Below are positions 46,556-59,496 of a DNA stretch of 64,000 nucleotides, one piece after another. Position 1 is the first letter of the stretch, and every line of letters begins with the position of its first letter. Below the pieces are notes generated by a model that was given only the letters and a program-made list of their open reading frames with translations, did not search any database and was not told where the DNA came from. The translations under genes were made by a program, and so were the position numbers. The DNA comes from Lamellibrachia columna (taxonomy: Eukaryota; Annelida; Polychaeta; Sabellida; Siboglinidae), in contig OY759263.1 of NCBI GenBank assembly GCA_963662155.1, positions 25,202,548 to 25,266,547 of the forward strand. Direction: 5' to 3'.

Positions 46556-47730
46556 GGTCACCAGTGGATGTTGTTTACTTAGATTTTCAGAAAGCTTTCG
46601 ATAAAGTGCCATATCAAAGATTGTTACTTAAACTAAAAGCCCATGGAATAGGCAATGATGTAATTAACTGGATAGAAAAGTAGCTTATACACAGAAGACA
46701 GAGAGTAATAGTAGATGGTGAGATTTCAAACTGGAAATCTGTTTTGAGTGGGGTACCACAGGGATCAGTACTAGGCCCTATACTCTTTTTAATATATATA
46801 AATGATATAGAAGATGACATATCTAGCTAAGTACTAAAATTTGCAGATGACACAAAAGTATTCCGAAAGGTTACTAATGATACAGATAAACAATTTAAAG
46901 GATGGTCAGAAAAATTACAAATGTTTTTTCAATTTTGGGAAGTGTAAATGTATACACATATGACATGGAAACATGGACGAAGAATATCAAATGGGGGGTG
47001 CTGTACTAGGTAGAACCACACAAGAAAAGGACATAGGAGTAACATTTAGTACTGACATGAAAGTTTCAGAGCAATGTGGGATTGCTGCTTCGAAAGGAAA
47101 TCAAATTCTAGGGCTAACTAGGAGAACTATCATGTGTAAGGAGAAACAGCTAATTGTACCCCTGTAGAAAGCAATAGTTAGACCACATTTGGAATATTGT
47201 ATTCAAGCATGGAGGCCATATCGTAAAAAGGACATAGACAAGCTAGAAAGAATACAACGAAGAGCAACTAAAATGATTCCATAATTGAGAGACCTTAGTT
47301 GCGAAAGTCGCTAATTACAAGGTGGTTTGACAACACTAGAGACCAGGAGACTAAGCGGAGACAAAATAGAAGTGTTTAAAATAGTGAATGGTTATGAGGA
47401 TGTTAATAGGAATATGTTCTTCAAACTTAAAGAAGGCAGTAGAACCAGAGGACACAAAGCAGCATTAGTTAAGGAACAGTGTAGTTTGGACATGAGAAAG
47501 TACTCTTTCTCACAGAAGGTGATAAATGAATGGAACAAACTACCAAATTATTGTTTTAATGCTAGTAGTGTGAATATGTTTAAAAATAGAATTGACAGAT
47601 ATTTGATGAGGGCGGGCTACACATAGATGAGAAAATTGTTGGACTCTCGATAAGTCAATGGCTTCCTTTTCCACTTGCCATCTGGAACTTGTTATTTGGG
47701 ATGGCAATCTTATTAAATCTTGTTAATTTT
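46556..47730 (+). mobile_element. CR1-like LINE fragment with intact 3' end
   Basis: Begins in the RT (VDVVYLDFQKAFDKVPYQRL) and includes [17 protein letters not shown] and LKFADDTKVFRK. The C-terminal domain 47327-47626 ends KNRIDRYLMRAGYT. The 3' tail ttattaaatcttgttaa ends near 47730, directly against inverted block Y. Several stops: inactive. Confidence 0.85.
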
Positions 47731-47734
47731 TGAA

Positions 47735-48365
47735 CATAATACAGAACACATTATATTCGTTATTGTAATGTTAACTGCTGGTATTAATGCAGCTAAATTA
47801 CTAAAATATGCATATTTTAAACTTGTACACTTGAACGAACGCAGTGCCACTTATAACATACACATATTTCTTGATATTTGTGGAGATCGAAAAATGTTTC
47901 GTGGAATGGAATTCAACTTGAGAAGTCGAACGGAGTCATGCTCGTGTAAACTTTCTCTTTACGTTACGGCTAGGACAAAACCTTTATCTTTTAAAATTGC
48001 ATTTTAATTTTTACAAGATGATAATATTATGTTGGGGTATTTCTTTGGGATATCCCAAAAATGCCGACCAACATGCATTTCATATAGGTAAAATGTGGTG
48101 AACATGTTTTTATATATGAATTAGAGATAACAATTGTATGGACACTGATTTTCAGCGAACGCAGGAAACGAACATAATTCACGAAATCCATGGTTAGAAA
48201 CCGAATTCACCCTTTTCGAACGGACATTCCGTGATCGAGGAAAACGTACAGAATATACGGAATCGACGTTTTGAAACAGAATTTAACACCTCAAACAGAA
48301 ATTCAACTTGGTATCAACGACAATGCAAATACACATGTATATTTAGCACAACATCGAGGACGAAC
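47735..48365 (-). repeat. Inverted, truncated block Y
   Basis: The reverse complement of the exon-5-proximal half of Y. It starts at the tract that normally precedes exon 5, but the exon itself is absent and the CR1 3' end lies there instead. It joins a gypsy RT fragment at about 48366. Confidence 0.6.
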
Positions 48366-48645
48366 TGTTGCAAAACTGTGAGAATCTGTGGAGATATCAA
48401 GGTAACCACCAATCCGAATGTGGAACTGGGACATTACCCGCTGCCCAACATGGAAGATCTCTTCGCGTTATTAGTCGGTGGTAAAGTGTTCAACGAACTT
48501 GATATATTGCTCGCATACTAGCAGTTGGAGCTGGATGCCGTATAACAACACTATGTGACCGTGAACACCCACAGAGGAATCTATGACAACGTACGTATGC
48601 CATACGGGGTAAGCAGTACTCCACGTATCTTCCACGGGGGTCTGC
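48366..48645 (+). pseudogene. Ty3/gypsy RT fragment (pol remnant 3)
   Basis: The plus strand reads VRICGDIKVTTNPNVELGHY, then FNELDILLAY, a stop, QLELDA, a stop, and QHYVTVNTHRGIY. Only the early RT is left; after 48645 the sequence is unrelated. Confidence 0.75.
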
Positions 48646-48853
48646 GCAACAATGATTCGCAGTTAGAAAATAGTTATCGTTTTACAAAAAGAGGACAATG
48701 CGATATCTTAAAACATGTCATCAAGACGAGATGAATAAGTACGGGCAATGTTTTAGTTCGGATGACAGACTATGCACATGGTGATTGGATATTTGTATTG
48801 AGTAAATGTTGTGCCTTTTTTCAGTTCATAATGTTCCCTGCAAATGCAATGGA

Positions 48854-48994
48854 TTAGTGCAACACATATTTGCGTGAAAGACTATACGCTCCAATATACA
48901 TAACTACTGGGTCAATGAGGTCGCGCTCGCCGGCCACTTCAGCAGGTGTAAAATACTGATCTATGGTCTGCTGTGCAGGGGCTTCTATCGGCAT
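48854..48994 (-). CDS. Unassigned small ORF (46 residues, minus strand)
   Basis: ATG at 48994 (minus) opens MPIEAPAQQTIDQYFTPAEV and ends RKYVLH before TAA at 48854-48856. The frame is also open upstream for about 45 nt. Composition is balanced, not repeat-like. I do not recognise it. It overlaps the 5' end of the plus-strand frame at 48952-49254 head to head. It may be a fragment of an unidentified integrated element. Confidence 0.25.
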   Translation of the reverse strand: MPIEAPAQQTIDQYFTPAEVAGERDLIDPVVMYIGAYSLSRKYVLH

Positions 48995-49254
48995 GCGGAG
49001 CACATATCCAAAACAGACTCTATCGCGCTTTGTTAGCAGACGCGCTTAGTATATTGGACGCACATGATCAGTATAAGGCATTGTTTGCGATTTCGGAGGG
49101 TATTTGCAATTTGTACACGCACCACCGCGATACACAGGAAGTATCGCAGACGTTGTCTCGCTATGAGACAAACTGCAATCACTTGATAGGTATTCAAAAT
49201 CGCATGACACGACTCAGTCAACTCTATCGCGAACTGGCACCGCTCTCAACATAG
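48952..49254 (+). CDS. Unassigned ORF (about 100 residues, plus strand)
   Basis: Open from a stop at 48949-48951 to TAG at 49252-49254, reading NTDLWSAVQGLLSACGAH, NRLYRALLADALSILDAH and later SQTLSRYETNCNHLIGIQ. It has no ATG near its start, but 'tgctgtgcag' at 48970 could be a splice acceptor. The sequence looks helical and protein-like, with no low complexity. The segment 48646-49260 is unlike every other repeat in the window. Function unknown. Confidence 0.3.
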   Translation, partial: NTDLWSAVQGLLSACGAHIQNRLYRALLADALSILDAHDQYKALFAISEGICNLYTHHRDTQEVSQTLSRYETNCNHLIGIQNRMTRLSQLYRELAPLST

Positions 49255-49259
49255 TGATG

Positions 49260-50120
49260 GCGCGAACTGGCACCGTTTTCATCGTAATGGAATCGACGTT
49301 TTGTACACTCTAGCACGGACTGTCACCTCTGTCATCATAGTGGCATGACTCAGTCAATATTTTGGGGGTACACGTTAAGTTAATGCTTCTCCCCACCCCC
49401 ATATTAACTAGTTCCATAAGCTTATTACTGTTGTCAATAACTAGGAACTCATTTACATATATTTGGGTCTTGGCTGAACAGCATCGAACAGCTGCCAGAA
49501 GATTCCAACCACTGTCGTTGTTTTGTAACGTCCTTGTTCGGCATTTTGAACTGGGGTCACGCTAGTTGTGAGGGGACGCTACCAGCCAGATAGAACTAGC
49601 GTCACGCTGGAGAGAATGGGCCGCTACCAGCCGTTATCCCCATACTCTAGCCTTAGGCTTGCTCACAACAGCGAACATATCACAGTCGATGATCTAGGCA
49701 CGGAGTGTTAATTGTTTTTCCTCTTTCTGACGGTGAATATATAAAGATATATAAACAGTAGAACGTGCTACCTCCCTTTGTGGGCATGTGTGAAAATGTT
49801 TCGATTTACCCAATCAATGTCTACTAAATGTCATTATATTATCTATCCTAAATTTTATATTCATTTGGGAAAATTTTAATATGCAAACTAGAGGAATTTC
49901 CCCAAATATTTAAAAAACTTGATTCTTAGTGATTCTAATTTGTCCCGTGTCATGTGCTATCCTTAAACACAATTTGTACGGTTATGTTTTGTTAGGAACA
50001 ACTCCAAGTAAATATCACAGCCAATCTCTAGATACCAGGAATGAGTTGTTGATAACTGGCGGTTCTACATTCAATAGTTCTAATTGAGAAAGTCATTTGG
50101 GAACATTTCTGAGACCGACA
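49260..50120. other. Unassigned sequence
   Basis: No gene or known element recognised. A roughly 25-nt phrase (cgcgaactggcaccg...) is repeated at 49227 and 49262. Confidence 0.3.
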
Positions 50121-50129
50121 AAGTCATAT

Positions 50130-50445
50130 CCAGGGCTCTGTTCCATTCATCGCCAGGGCTCTGTTGGCGACATCTCCAGAGCCCTATTCCAGTCATATAT
50201 GGGGCCCTGCTCCAATCATCTTCCAGTGACCTGTTCCAGTCATCTCCCATGGCCCTGTTCCAGTGAGTTTGATGAAATCATCTTCCACGGCCACTTTCCA
50301 GTCATATCCCATGGCCTATGTCCCAGTCATATCCAATGACCATGTTTTAGTGTGTTTGATGACATCATCGCCCAGAGCTTTGTTCCATTCATCTTCCATC
50401 GCCCTGTTCCAGTAATCTCCAAGGGCCCGGTTCCAGTCAAGAAGG
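50130..50445. repeat. Degenerate ~24-bp minisatellite
   Basis: Units around ccatggccctgttccagtcatctc; the 24-bp period gives an 8-residue period in open frames on both strands. The longest frames here are artefacts of that. Confidence 0.75.
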
Positions 50446-50696
50446 TTATCGTAGTAAACAACGGGCGTGATGTTTTTAAAGTATCGTGGCCCGTGTGTCC
50501 GCAAGAAGTCAATTATCTTCATTATGTGTTAAACATGTATTCCCTCCGACGGACAGGTTTCTACTCATGCGTTAGGTGGTAAATGAGTTGGATAATAACA
50601 CAATAGCATTGTTTTCACCAGGAGAGCGAACCGCACCAGTATGTTTGTGGTCGTTCAAGAATTCGCTCAGATTGTGATATCTGATGTATGAAACAG

Positions 50697-50831
50697 AGGG
50701 ACCGGGATCGCTGCTGACCGGGACCTCTACTTACCGGGATCGCTGCTGACCGGGACCTCTACTTACCGGGATCGCTGCTGACCGCGACCACTACTTACCG
50801 GGATCGCTGCTGACCAGGACCGCTGCTTACC
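50697..50831. repeat. 32-bp tandem repeat, about four units
   Basis: Unit ttaccgggatcgctgctgac plus cgggacctctac; the first two units are identical and the last two diverged. Confidence 0.9.
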
Positions 50832-51177
50832 GATACCGTGATCCTCGCAGTAAGCTCTACTCGACTGAATGACAAAGAAGCAATGTGCGGAGACTGCGTT
50901 AGCGACAGGCTCTCCGCTATTCACCGCTCTTTCCCCTCTACCCGGGACGTCCACTTCATTCGAGATCGGGACAAACATACAAACAATATTTTATGTTGGA
51001 TAATTTCTTCTTACATATTTGGTTGGGCCGAATCAAAAGTTAAAAAGAGCAACACAAACCAACCAAAATCTAATACAGAATGTATCCGATGGTTCGATAG
51101 TAAAAACATATATCAAATATTGTGTTTCAGGTGATTTCTTGATAGCTTTTTAATCAAGCAAGCCAAACAGAGAACAC

Positions 51178-51298
51178 CATTGTTGTACCATTGATAAGTC
51201 CACTCTTACTTCTTTGTCCACATGTCATCAGGACATTGTTGTACCATTGATAAGTCCACTCTTACTTCTTTGTCCACATGTCATCAGGACATTGTTGT
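51178..51298. repeat. 56-bp perfect tandem duplication
   Basis: Units at 51178-51233 and 51234-51289, starting cattgttgtaccattgataa, with no differences seen. A third unit begins and stops after nine bases. Confidence 0.92.
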
Positions 51299-51299
51299 T

Positions 51300-52415
51300 T
51301 TGGATGCAATACAATACAACTCAACTCAAACGAGTTTATCCGTGACTGGTTCACTCTCCCAGAAACGTGGCAGTCACGATATGACGTACAGACACGTCAA
51401 TCATGACATGTATGTACATGTGATGTGTGAGCCCACCTTGAAGCCAAGACGTTCCGTGTTCGAGGTGCGTTCTATTTAAGATATTCTAATCGCGCTCAAT
51501 GTTCAAAGTTTATAACATTATATTACACGTTGTGTTCGTGACACTTTTCTTTCGTACGTATTTGGGATTTATTTGGGTTAGTTTGAGCGACAACACTGTC
51601 TTAAGAGGGCCCCACATTGGCCCAAACCGAACATGTCTCTGCCATGCCAGTTTCTTTTTATTGAAAGAACGTAATAATAATAATAATTGACTTCTATGGC
51701 GCCTATATCCTCAGGAACCTGAGCTCAGAGGTGCAACAAAACAGAATCAGTAAGCGTAATCGGAAACAGGGACGCGCAAAAGTCAGTTTCAGAACGAGGG
51801 ACAACCGAACATGTATGGTGGGAATGCAATTTGGAATAGATATGTCTAGAGTTTTTTTCGGAAAATAGCAATAGTTTCAGATGTTTTCAAAGTGATAGGG
51901 AGTTCATTCCATACCCTAGGCGTATTTGCCGATACGTTGTTTTGTTGATGTAGACAAATGTTATTGCAAAAGGTCAGCCCGTACATATACAACAACGCAC
52001 ACATACACCAACGCAGTTATACACCAACGTACACATAGACCAACGAACATACCCATGCATGTATGCTGATACCATATTTTCTCGGATTCCGTACGAGATT
52101 AAGGTTCTCCACATTGATGGTCTGTGGTTGCTGTCGAATGCATAAAACTCCATCCTCATCTGATATAACCTACCACGAATTCGTTTCGTTAATGTCCTAA
52201 TATGTAGTGTGTGAATATCCGACGTAATATCCGCAGTCGGTTGCATAAAAACGCGTATTTTTGATTAGATCATCGACATAATTGAATTTAGTCGTTAGAT
52301 ATGGTAAGGCCCAAATAGTGAATATCCAAAATGGTAAACATTTTAGGGGTCAAGGCTGATCATGGCTGTATCTTCCACCTTATCGCCGATCACATGACAA
52401 AGTTATTAAATATTA
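51300..52415. other. Unassigned sequence
   Basis: No element recognised. A 90-residue minus-strand frame (51974-52246) reading LTKRIRGRLYQMRMEFYAFD is protein-like but unknown to me. Confidence 0.25.
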
Positions 52416-52419
52416 CACA

Positions 52420-53397
52420 TTCTGACATGGTATCTATTTTTGATTGGCTACATACTAACCATTACAAGTCCGTAACAGCATGGATTTGGTCTGGTAAACA
52501 CTTTTTTGTGGGGGGGGAGTCTTCACCGAATTTGTCAAAGACGAAGACCGATATGCCTGTTATTGATAATGGAGGTAGCCCGATATCTTAATGTTATTCA
52601 ACTATGTTTGAGAATAATAATAAAATAACGCATACAATGACAAGCACAAATATCAGAAATTACCAGTATAAGAAAAAACAGCGTAACATTAAGAATTCGG
52701 AGCCCGGATCAAGGTAAGCAAACAACTTCCTCTAAGAGGTATATCTGATGGGTTATGGTGATGATTTTATGGGAACCCTCTTTGTGCCGGGTCAGGCACG
52801 AGTGCACACTTGTACAATGGTTAATCCTGCACTAGTCACGGGTGGTTACACACATGTCCGCAGTTTTTCTATATGAATTTATCCTTACCAAAATTAACAC
52901 AAAAAGCACAAAGATCATACAAACATATACCATGAATGATCTGACAAATTTTGTTTTTTAAGTGCTGGAGATTAATGTGTTCCGCAATAATGGAATGACT
53001 CATGTGACATGAATAATTTCAGAAAGCGTAAAACAGGCTGCTGTTGACATGACTAAATATAAGTACAATACATAACATGCATGGCCGTGAAATACATCAA
53101 AGACGAGGGTGTCACACGCCACCATTTTTTTCTAAGCGAGGAAATGGGCAGTTTTGTTAATGGGAAAATTTTTTTAATGCACACACAATTACGTGTGTCA
53201 CAAAACACTATTATCCAATATTAACTGCATTATTTTGATGATAATGTTTTTTTAACTATCGGTATGTTTTATTTTGGACCGTTCTATTTATGACTGTCAG
53301 ACTACATCATCCGAGTAAGAATGCAAGTGAAAACAATATGTACGACAAGTTATGATTCTTCACTCGGCGGTATTTCAATATTCATAACTGACTTCTG
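52420..53397 (-). other. Inverted 3' flank of an FReD copy
   Basis: The reverse complement matches the 3' flank of gene D (44218-45000) and of A and C. An AATAAA on the minus strand (53268-53273) lies about 125 nt after the inverted exon-5 stop. Confidence 0.6.
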
Positions 53398-53639
53398 CTA
53401 CGGTCTCAGTTTCATCTCGACTTTCTTGAGCGAGTAAAAGTATCCATGCCAGTACATCCAATTGATGCGTGCGGAGGTACCTTGGCGGGCAAAATACGGG
53501 CCAATCAAATTGCACGCATGACAGTTCTTGTACCACCAGGCTCCCTGTAACCCTCCTGCACAGTGCTTTATATCGTGCAAGTCATTGTCACGGTCCTTCG
53601 TGCTGAACGCCATGCCAGCATGGTATGTGAGTGAATCTC
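53398..53639 (-). CDS. Inverted lone FReD exon 5
   Basis: On the minus strand: acceptor 'tatgctgcag' (53645-53640), 242 nt, stop TAG at 53400-53398. It encodes GDSLTYHAGMAFSTKDRDND, a GAWWYKNCHACN block and the ending YSLKKVEMKLRP. The frame is intact and both cysteines and the Cys-His are kept, but NLNG is NLIG and the GG before the variable loop is lost. No exons 1-4 were found on the minus strand further right, where only block Y and a gypsy pol lie. It is an orphan or part of a gene with remote exons. Confidence 0.8.
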
Positions 53640-54212
53640 CTGCAGCATAAACAATGTCATCAACTCTCGAGAATCGTTCATTGTGAACATATGACATAAC
53701 ACATTATGATAGGAACAACTCTGTATTCGTTAGTTAATGTTAATGCAGGAAAATTATTAAAACACACATCTTCAAGTCACACAAACTTGAATGAACGCTG
53801 TTCCACGTATAACCCCAGCCCTGCTGCATCGACCGGTGTCGTCCTCTGCCTACGTCGACGTGACCAATACTGCATGACGGCGGCACCACGAGAGCTGCAC
53901 TGACTACCTGTGGCGCAGCGAATTCAGTTTAAACTGTTGACCTTGATGCATGGCGCCGTGCATGCAAACACTCCACGCTACTTTGTTGACCGTATATCTC
54001 CCTATGTTCCCTGTCTTCGTTCGGCTGACCAATCTCTCATTGTTGTTCTTAGGGTAAACCTGGAACGGCTCTGCCTACGAGCTTTCTCGTGCGCAGGGCC
54101 CACCCTCTGGAACACTTTTCCAATAGGGCTAAGAAAGCAACGTGATTCTAAACGTTTTAAGAGGGACTTGACAACATTTCTATTTAATAAAGTTTTTCGT
54201 AATGTTATGTAT

Positions 54213-54260
<48 letters not shown>

Positions 54261-55730
54261 TATATTATATTATATGTCTATACATATGCATATTTTTACA
54301 TATAATAATAATGATTACTTTTATTGTGTTATCTTATATTATTAACTAATGTAATGTATTTTAATTAATTTTTATTGTAAACACCTTGATTCTATTTTTA
54401 GAGATATGCGGTGTCAAAATAAATTTGATTTGATACATTTTATTTGATAACATATACCTATCAGATTGTATCACTATAAAATAAGCATTCCGTGATACCC
54501 TTGTGATAGTTGCTAAATGTTTCGTGGAATTCAAATTGAAAAGTCGGAGTCCGATCACGCTCGGGTAACCGTTCTCTTTACCTCAGTAACAATTTTAAAA
54601 GGTGTAAATTACGGCTATGACACCACCACCTTTTAAAGTTGTTCTTTACAATCATTACAATGTTGACATGTTACTCTTTGAGGTAACCCCAAATATACCG
54701 ACCAACATGTATTTAATATATGTAATATGTTGTAGACGCGTTCCTTTTAAAACGCGTATGATATAATTACAATCGTGAAAATAAATTGTAGGGAAACTGT
54801 TTTTCAGCGAATGCAGAAAACGGACAGAATTCACGGAATCGATGGTTTGAAGAAAAAAGTAGCTAATTTCTAGCAGAAAATTCCTAGAAACGACATTACA
54901 AATACATGAGTATATTTTGCACCACATGGAGGAAGAACTGTGGCATCTAAACAGTGTGAAGCTGAACTAAGCAAGAGCCATGACACGTGACCGCCACGCA
55001 CACATTTTTGTACAGCTCGCACGTACACTTTTAATTTGCGTATAGTTAAAGCTTGTTTAATATCAGTGAAACTATAATGTTATTTTCTTAATATAAATTA
55101 TATGAAACCTGGCAAATGTATGCATTTATTTAATGAGTTAATCGCGTGATTGATAAAGGGCGCAAGCCATATCGCAGCTAGGACAAATTCCTTCTCTCGC
55201 CACTTAGTAGTCAATACCGACAATTAAAATGCGCACCATAAAACATGAATATATGGTCAGAATAAATTTTCGACCATTTAGACAATTGTTCTTGACATCA
55301 AAATAGTATTTAGAAGTTCAGAAAGTGCATTTCGTCCGATTATGTCTTGTCATTCGTTTGCACGCAGCAGTAAACGATTGCAAAAGTAGCAACACAATTG
55401 TCTCCCGTTCGTTGTCCTACTGATGGCAGTGGACTAACCATGGTTTGTCCACTGTGCGCCATCAGTAAATTCAATAATGTACTAATTCCTTGATTTACAT
55501 TAACATGCACAACAAAATTAACGCAAAGAACAATACTTATTAAACGTAATATACCATGACTGAAAATGGGGCCATGCATGGTAGTAGCATTTAAGCAATT
55601 TTTTTAAAGAAATAAATGTAATTGGGGCAGAACTTGTGTGTCTAATTCCCATTTTGAAACTTTCTCAGAGTAAAATAATTACCTTTTTAAGTATTTCAAA
55701 AGTAAATTAGCATTTTAAACAAAGCGCACA
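53640..55730 (-). repeat. Inverted block Y, split by a LINE fragment
   Basis: The reverse complement of Y from the exon-5 acceptor to the 'gagaaagttt' end. It is interrupted at about 53810-54440 by a foreign LINE tail. A gypsy pol in plus orientation starts right after it, the mirror image of copies A and B. Confidence 0.65.
53810..54440 (+). mobile_element. 3' end of a second LINE family inserted in inverted block Y
   Basis: The plus-strand frame 53910-54200 reads RIQFKLLTLMHGAVHANTPR, then FSCAGPTLWNTFP and KRDLTTFLFNK, the C-terminal domain of Jockey/L2-like ORF2 proteins. The end 'tgtcaaaataaatttgatttgat' looks like the element's 3' terminus. A short TA tract (54219-54258) lies inside. 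Confidence 0.65.
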
Positions 55731-55735
55731 TCTAT

Positions 55736-57123
55736 TTGATGGGTAACGCACAACCTAAATACCATAAGACAAAGCCTGTACCAGACCCAATTCGAGATAA
55801 AGTGGAAACTGAGCTAAACAGGTTGGAACAAGAGGAAATTATAGGGAAGATAGACCGCACTGACTGGTCTGCTCCAATAGTTGTAGTGTCGAAAGCAAAC
55901 AAAACGGTGAGAATCTGTGGCGATATCATGGTAACCACCAATCCGAATGTTGAATATTACCCATTACGCTATGTGGAAGATCTCTGCGCGACACTAGCCG
56001 GTTGTAAAATGTTCAGTAAACTTCATATAATTTTTTGTTGTACACATGTCAGCAGATGGAGCTGGATGTCGAGTCACAACACCATGTGACCGTGAACACC
56101 AACAACGGAGTCTAACGTTACGTGCGTATGCCATACGGAGTAAACAGTGCCCCAAGTATCTTCCAGTCGGTTTTGGATCAGATCCTGAAGGGATGGATCA
56201 TGTCATGTGCTTGCAAATTGATTACTGAGTCGGAGCAAGTACATATCCATGTTTTGTGTGAACCACTCACACGTCTGGAACAGTGTGGACTTCATGCAGA
56301 TCTTGCAAAGCGTTCATTTGCTCAGAACTCAGTGGGATATATGAGTCATCGAATGAATGCGGAGGGTATTAATCCAACATCTGAGAAGTTGAAAGCGATC
56401 ACAAACATTGAGACACCAAGAGACGTCAATCAGTTGCGTTCATACCTAGGGTTGATCCACTGCTATGCTAAGTTTGTACTCCGGGTATTTATCGTGCTGC
56501 GTCCACTACACAAACTGCTGATGAAGGTTCGTATGTGGAAAAGAAAATACTCCAGAATGTGACAAGGCCATAAACCAATGCAATGAGCTACTGTTTTCAC
56601 AGCAGATACTGGTTGACTCTGACAGTCGTAAGCCATCAGACACAAGTTTTGACGATCATCTATGTAATTAACAATTTCCATCAGTACCTATACGGATGCT
56701 TGTTCACAATGATCACTGACGATCCTCGGCCCTAAGACACCTGTGCCAACATTAGCAGCACTACGGGTGCAGCGTTGCGCTCTCGTGTTACAAGCGTACA
56801 CCTACGAGATAGAGTACCGGAAGTCTGAGGATCACGGGAACGCCGAGGCATTGTTGCATTCGCAGATCATGTAGATACATATCAATAAGTGTACTTCACA
56901 AAGCAGAATGAGTTGTCTACAGAACAAGGATGTATGTTGTGTGGTTCATATGTTGAGATTACATCCACCTGTCACCAAGTGATGCTAGATGAACTCTGTG
57001 CAGAACACAGGTGCATCAACCAAACAAAAGCGTTGGCGAGCAGCTATGTTTGGTGGCCAGGAATGGAAGCGACTGTTAAGAATACGGTGAAGAAATATGC
57101 AGTATGTCACTCGGTGAAGAATT
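55736..57123 (+). pseudogene. Ty3/gypsy pol remnant 4 (most complete)
   Basis: RT start at 55736 (MMGNAQPKYHKTKPVPDPIR, LNRLEQEEIIGKIDRTDWSA, VRICGDIMVTTNPNVEYY). Further RT pieces: 56122-56200 with MPYGVNSAPSIFQSVLDQ, and 56280-56560 reading CGLHADLAKRSFAQNSVGYM and LRSYLGLIHCYAKFV. RNase H remnants follow near 56570-56700, the YEIEYRKSEDHGNAEALL junction near 56800, and the integrase zinc region 56889-57070 ([27 protein letters not shown]). The RT catalytic 'YxDD' segment is lost by a deletion near 56225. Frames shift repeatedly. Confidence 0.8.
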
Positions 57124-57162
57124 AACCAGATGCGGCACCACATCATTATTGTCCATGGCCCA

Positions 57163-57386
<224 letters not shown>

Positions 57387-57503
57387 TAACAGAACTGTAC
57401 AAAAGCAGAATTGTACTAAGAGAGAACGAATTGAGCGAACTTGGACTTCTGTTATGGAGGGGTAAATGCCTCTATTAGTATTTACTAGTCAACTGAGTTA
57501 GGA

Positions 57504-59390
57504 CCTGGCTGAATGAAGTGGGTTGACCCGGGAATTGATTTTAATGATTTCAATGAGTAATTGCGAAACGTACGAATGTAAAGAACCATGTTTATGAGGA
57601 TTTGACGAACTGCGCCAGAGATTTTTAATCACCTTACATCTGGCGAGCTTACAATGTGTCAACTGATAATAACTCATCGGTCTTGTTTTACTAATGTGTG
57701 TTCTAATTATGTCAACAAACATCCTCGTTGCGCAGTGGCGAACTACACCCTTTGCAACAAATGTTGTCACAATTTTTTGTAAAGTCACATCCATCGACGA
57801 AATGGTCGTCACAGGTACAAGCTTGTGAAAAGGAACCAGCACCGTAAAGCGAGGAAGAACAATTATCTGTTACCATAGGTTTGTACTATTATATAAAATA
57901 CTACTCTGAAATGCAATGTTAGTTCTTTGTCCAAGTTATTCGTTAAAGTCATAATAAAATACTTCCGTGTGGCAAGAGAACCGTTTTTTCTTGTTTGTAC
58001 GCTGTATTCTTTGCTGAAACTAATTGTTTCCGACTCTCTAAATTGAAGTACAAGTTGCACTTCCGTCGGCAATCGATCCCGCTATGCATTCCATTTCTGT
58101 CTTTATGTCATGCTAGCAAATTGATTGTCTGTCCATGCCAATGTCTTGGTCAAGTCCACCAGGCGCCACGTTTGTTAGAAACCCGAACTTGTCATTCATC
58201 TCCATCACGTGACTAGTTCTATTTCTCATCTACCGGTGGAGTCGATCAATCGATCGATCGATCTGAAGCTGCTCTCGGCTCATTTGCGCTGACGGTGACA
58301 TGACAGGCCGGTATCCACGGCGTCGCCCGCCATTAATCTACTCCGCGGCATCCTCCTTTCGGTCGTCATCCACATTTCTTCGCAGAACGCCGTGGCCTTC
58401 GATTTTATCGATTTTGGAACGTTCAGAGTTTTTTTGTGCACATGATGGGGACGCTTTACCCGATGTTAGCCTACCCAGTTGTGGCAGGTGTAACAATAGT
58501 TATTCAACTTATCCATAACTTAAACTGCAATGACATTAAGCGACAATGCAAATAAACAAATACTCAAATATACTATATGCAACCGACTAAATAGCAACCA
58601 TGTGGATATTGTGTCATCCGAAAAAAACAAAGCCCGTACATATTTATCTCGTCTTGATGAAATACTACACCATGACATTAAACAAATATCCCTATTGTCC
58701 TTTTTTAAAGATAAACATTTTGTGACTGCGAATCATTGTTACAAAGAGAATAACGACCTCGACAACATTTTGAAATAGGGTGTAGCTAAGAACCCTGCAA
58801 CAGGAAGTTCGCTAGTCGTTCGATTAGAAATTATGTTGTCACGATCCCGGACACGCACATCAGCTTGACTGGCCGAGACGTAGTCCAGTTAGTGCCCGAG
58901 ACTGCGACAACGGAGTGAACGTTTGCAGCAGTGTTAATAACTTGAGCCTTATGCCCGCCGTTATGTGTTCGCAAGCAACACGTCTCCTGGCAGTGTGGGT
59001 TATCGTGTGCGTCGTACATGTAACACCAACCGTGTCACAATATACCACGAAACATTGTTTTAATGACAACTACGTCGATGCGTTGACAGCTATGGTGTCT
59101 CGCCTGCAGGACAAAATGGAAAGGCAGCATCAGCAATACCTAGACTCACTGGAGGAACAGGATAAACAACACGAAGACTCAATTGAACAGCTGCAACAAC
59201 AGTTCAATGACTCAATGGAACAACAACAGAAATATGTGATTAAGCTGGAAAACACGATGAAAGAAAAGATATCTACACTCGAGGAAGGTATGATTTACAT
59301 TTTCCTTACAGGCAGTAGGCTTTTTCATGCTATGTTTTTACATATAGAAGTATATCCATTTTACAATAAAATGACGATAGGCTGTCTTTT
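57504..59390 (+). repeat. 5' segmental duplication, copy upstream of FReD copy F
   Basis: Homologous to 34478-36168, including promoter region, exon 1 and the start of intron 1. It is about 23 kb from its partner, in the same orientation. Confidence 0.75.
58963..59287 (+). CDS. FReD copy F, exon 1 (signal peptide and coiled coil)
   Basis: Starts MCSQATRLLAVWVIVCVVHV; donor gtatga at 59288. 325 nt, phase 1 out, one codon longer than gene D (an extra Thr in ENTMKEK). The coiled coil DALTAMVSRLQDKMERQHQQ is almost identical to D. An in-frame ATG exists at 58951, but the start is placed by homology with D, which lacks that ATG. Confidence 0.8.
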
Positions 59391-59412
59391 TAGGTGGAAG
59401 CGTATATTTACA

Positions 59413-59466
59413 GTCGGTCGGTCGGTCGGTCGGTCGGTCCGGTCCGGGTCGGTCCGGGTCGGTCAG
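59413..59466. repeat. Short TCGG-type tract in intron 1 of copy F
   Basis: About five TCGG units, then ggtccggg variants, at the place of the 143-copy array in gene D. Confidence 0.9.
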
Positions 59467-59496
59467 TAGAAAATGTCTTTCTTTCGAAAAATTCAG

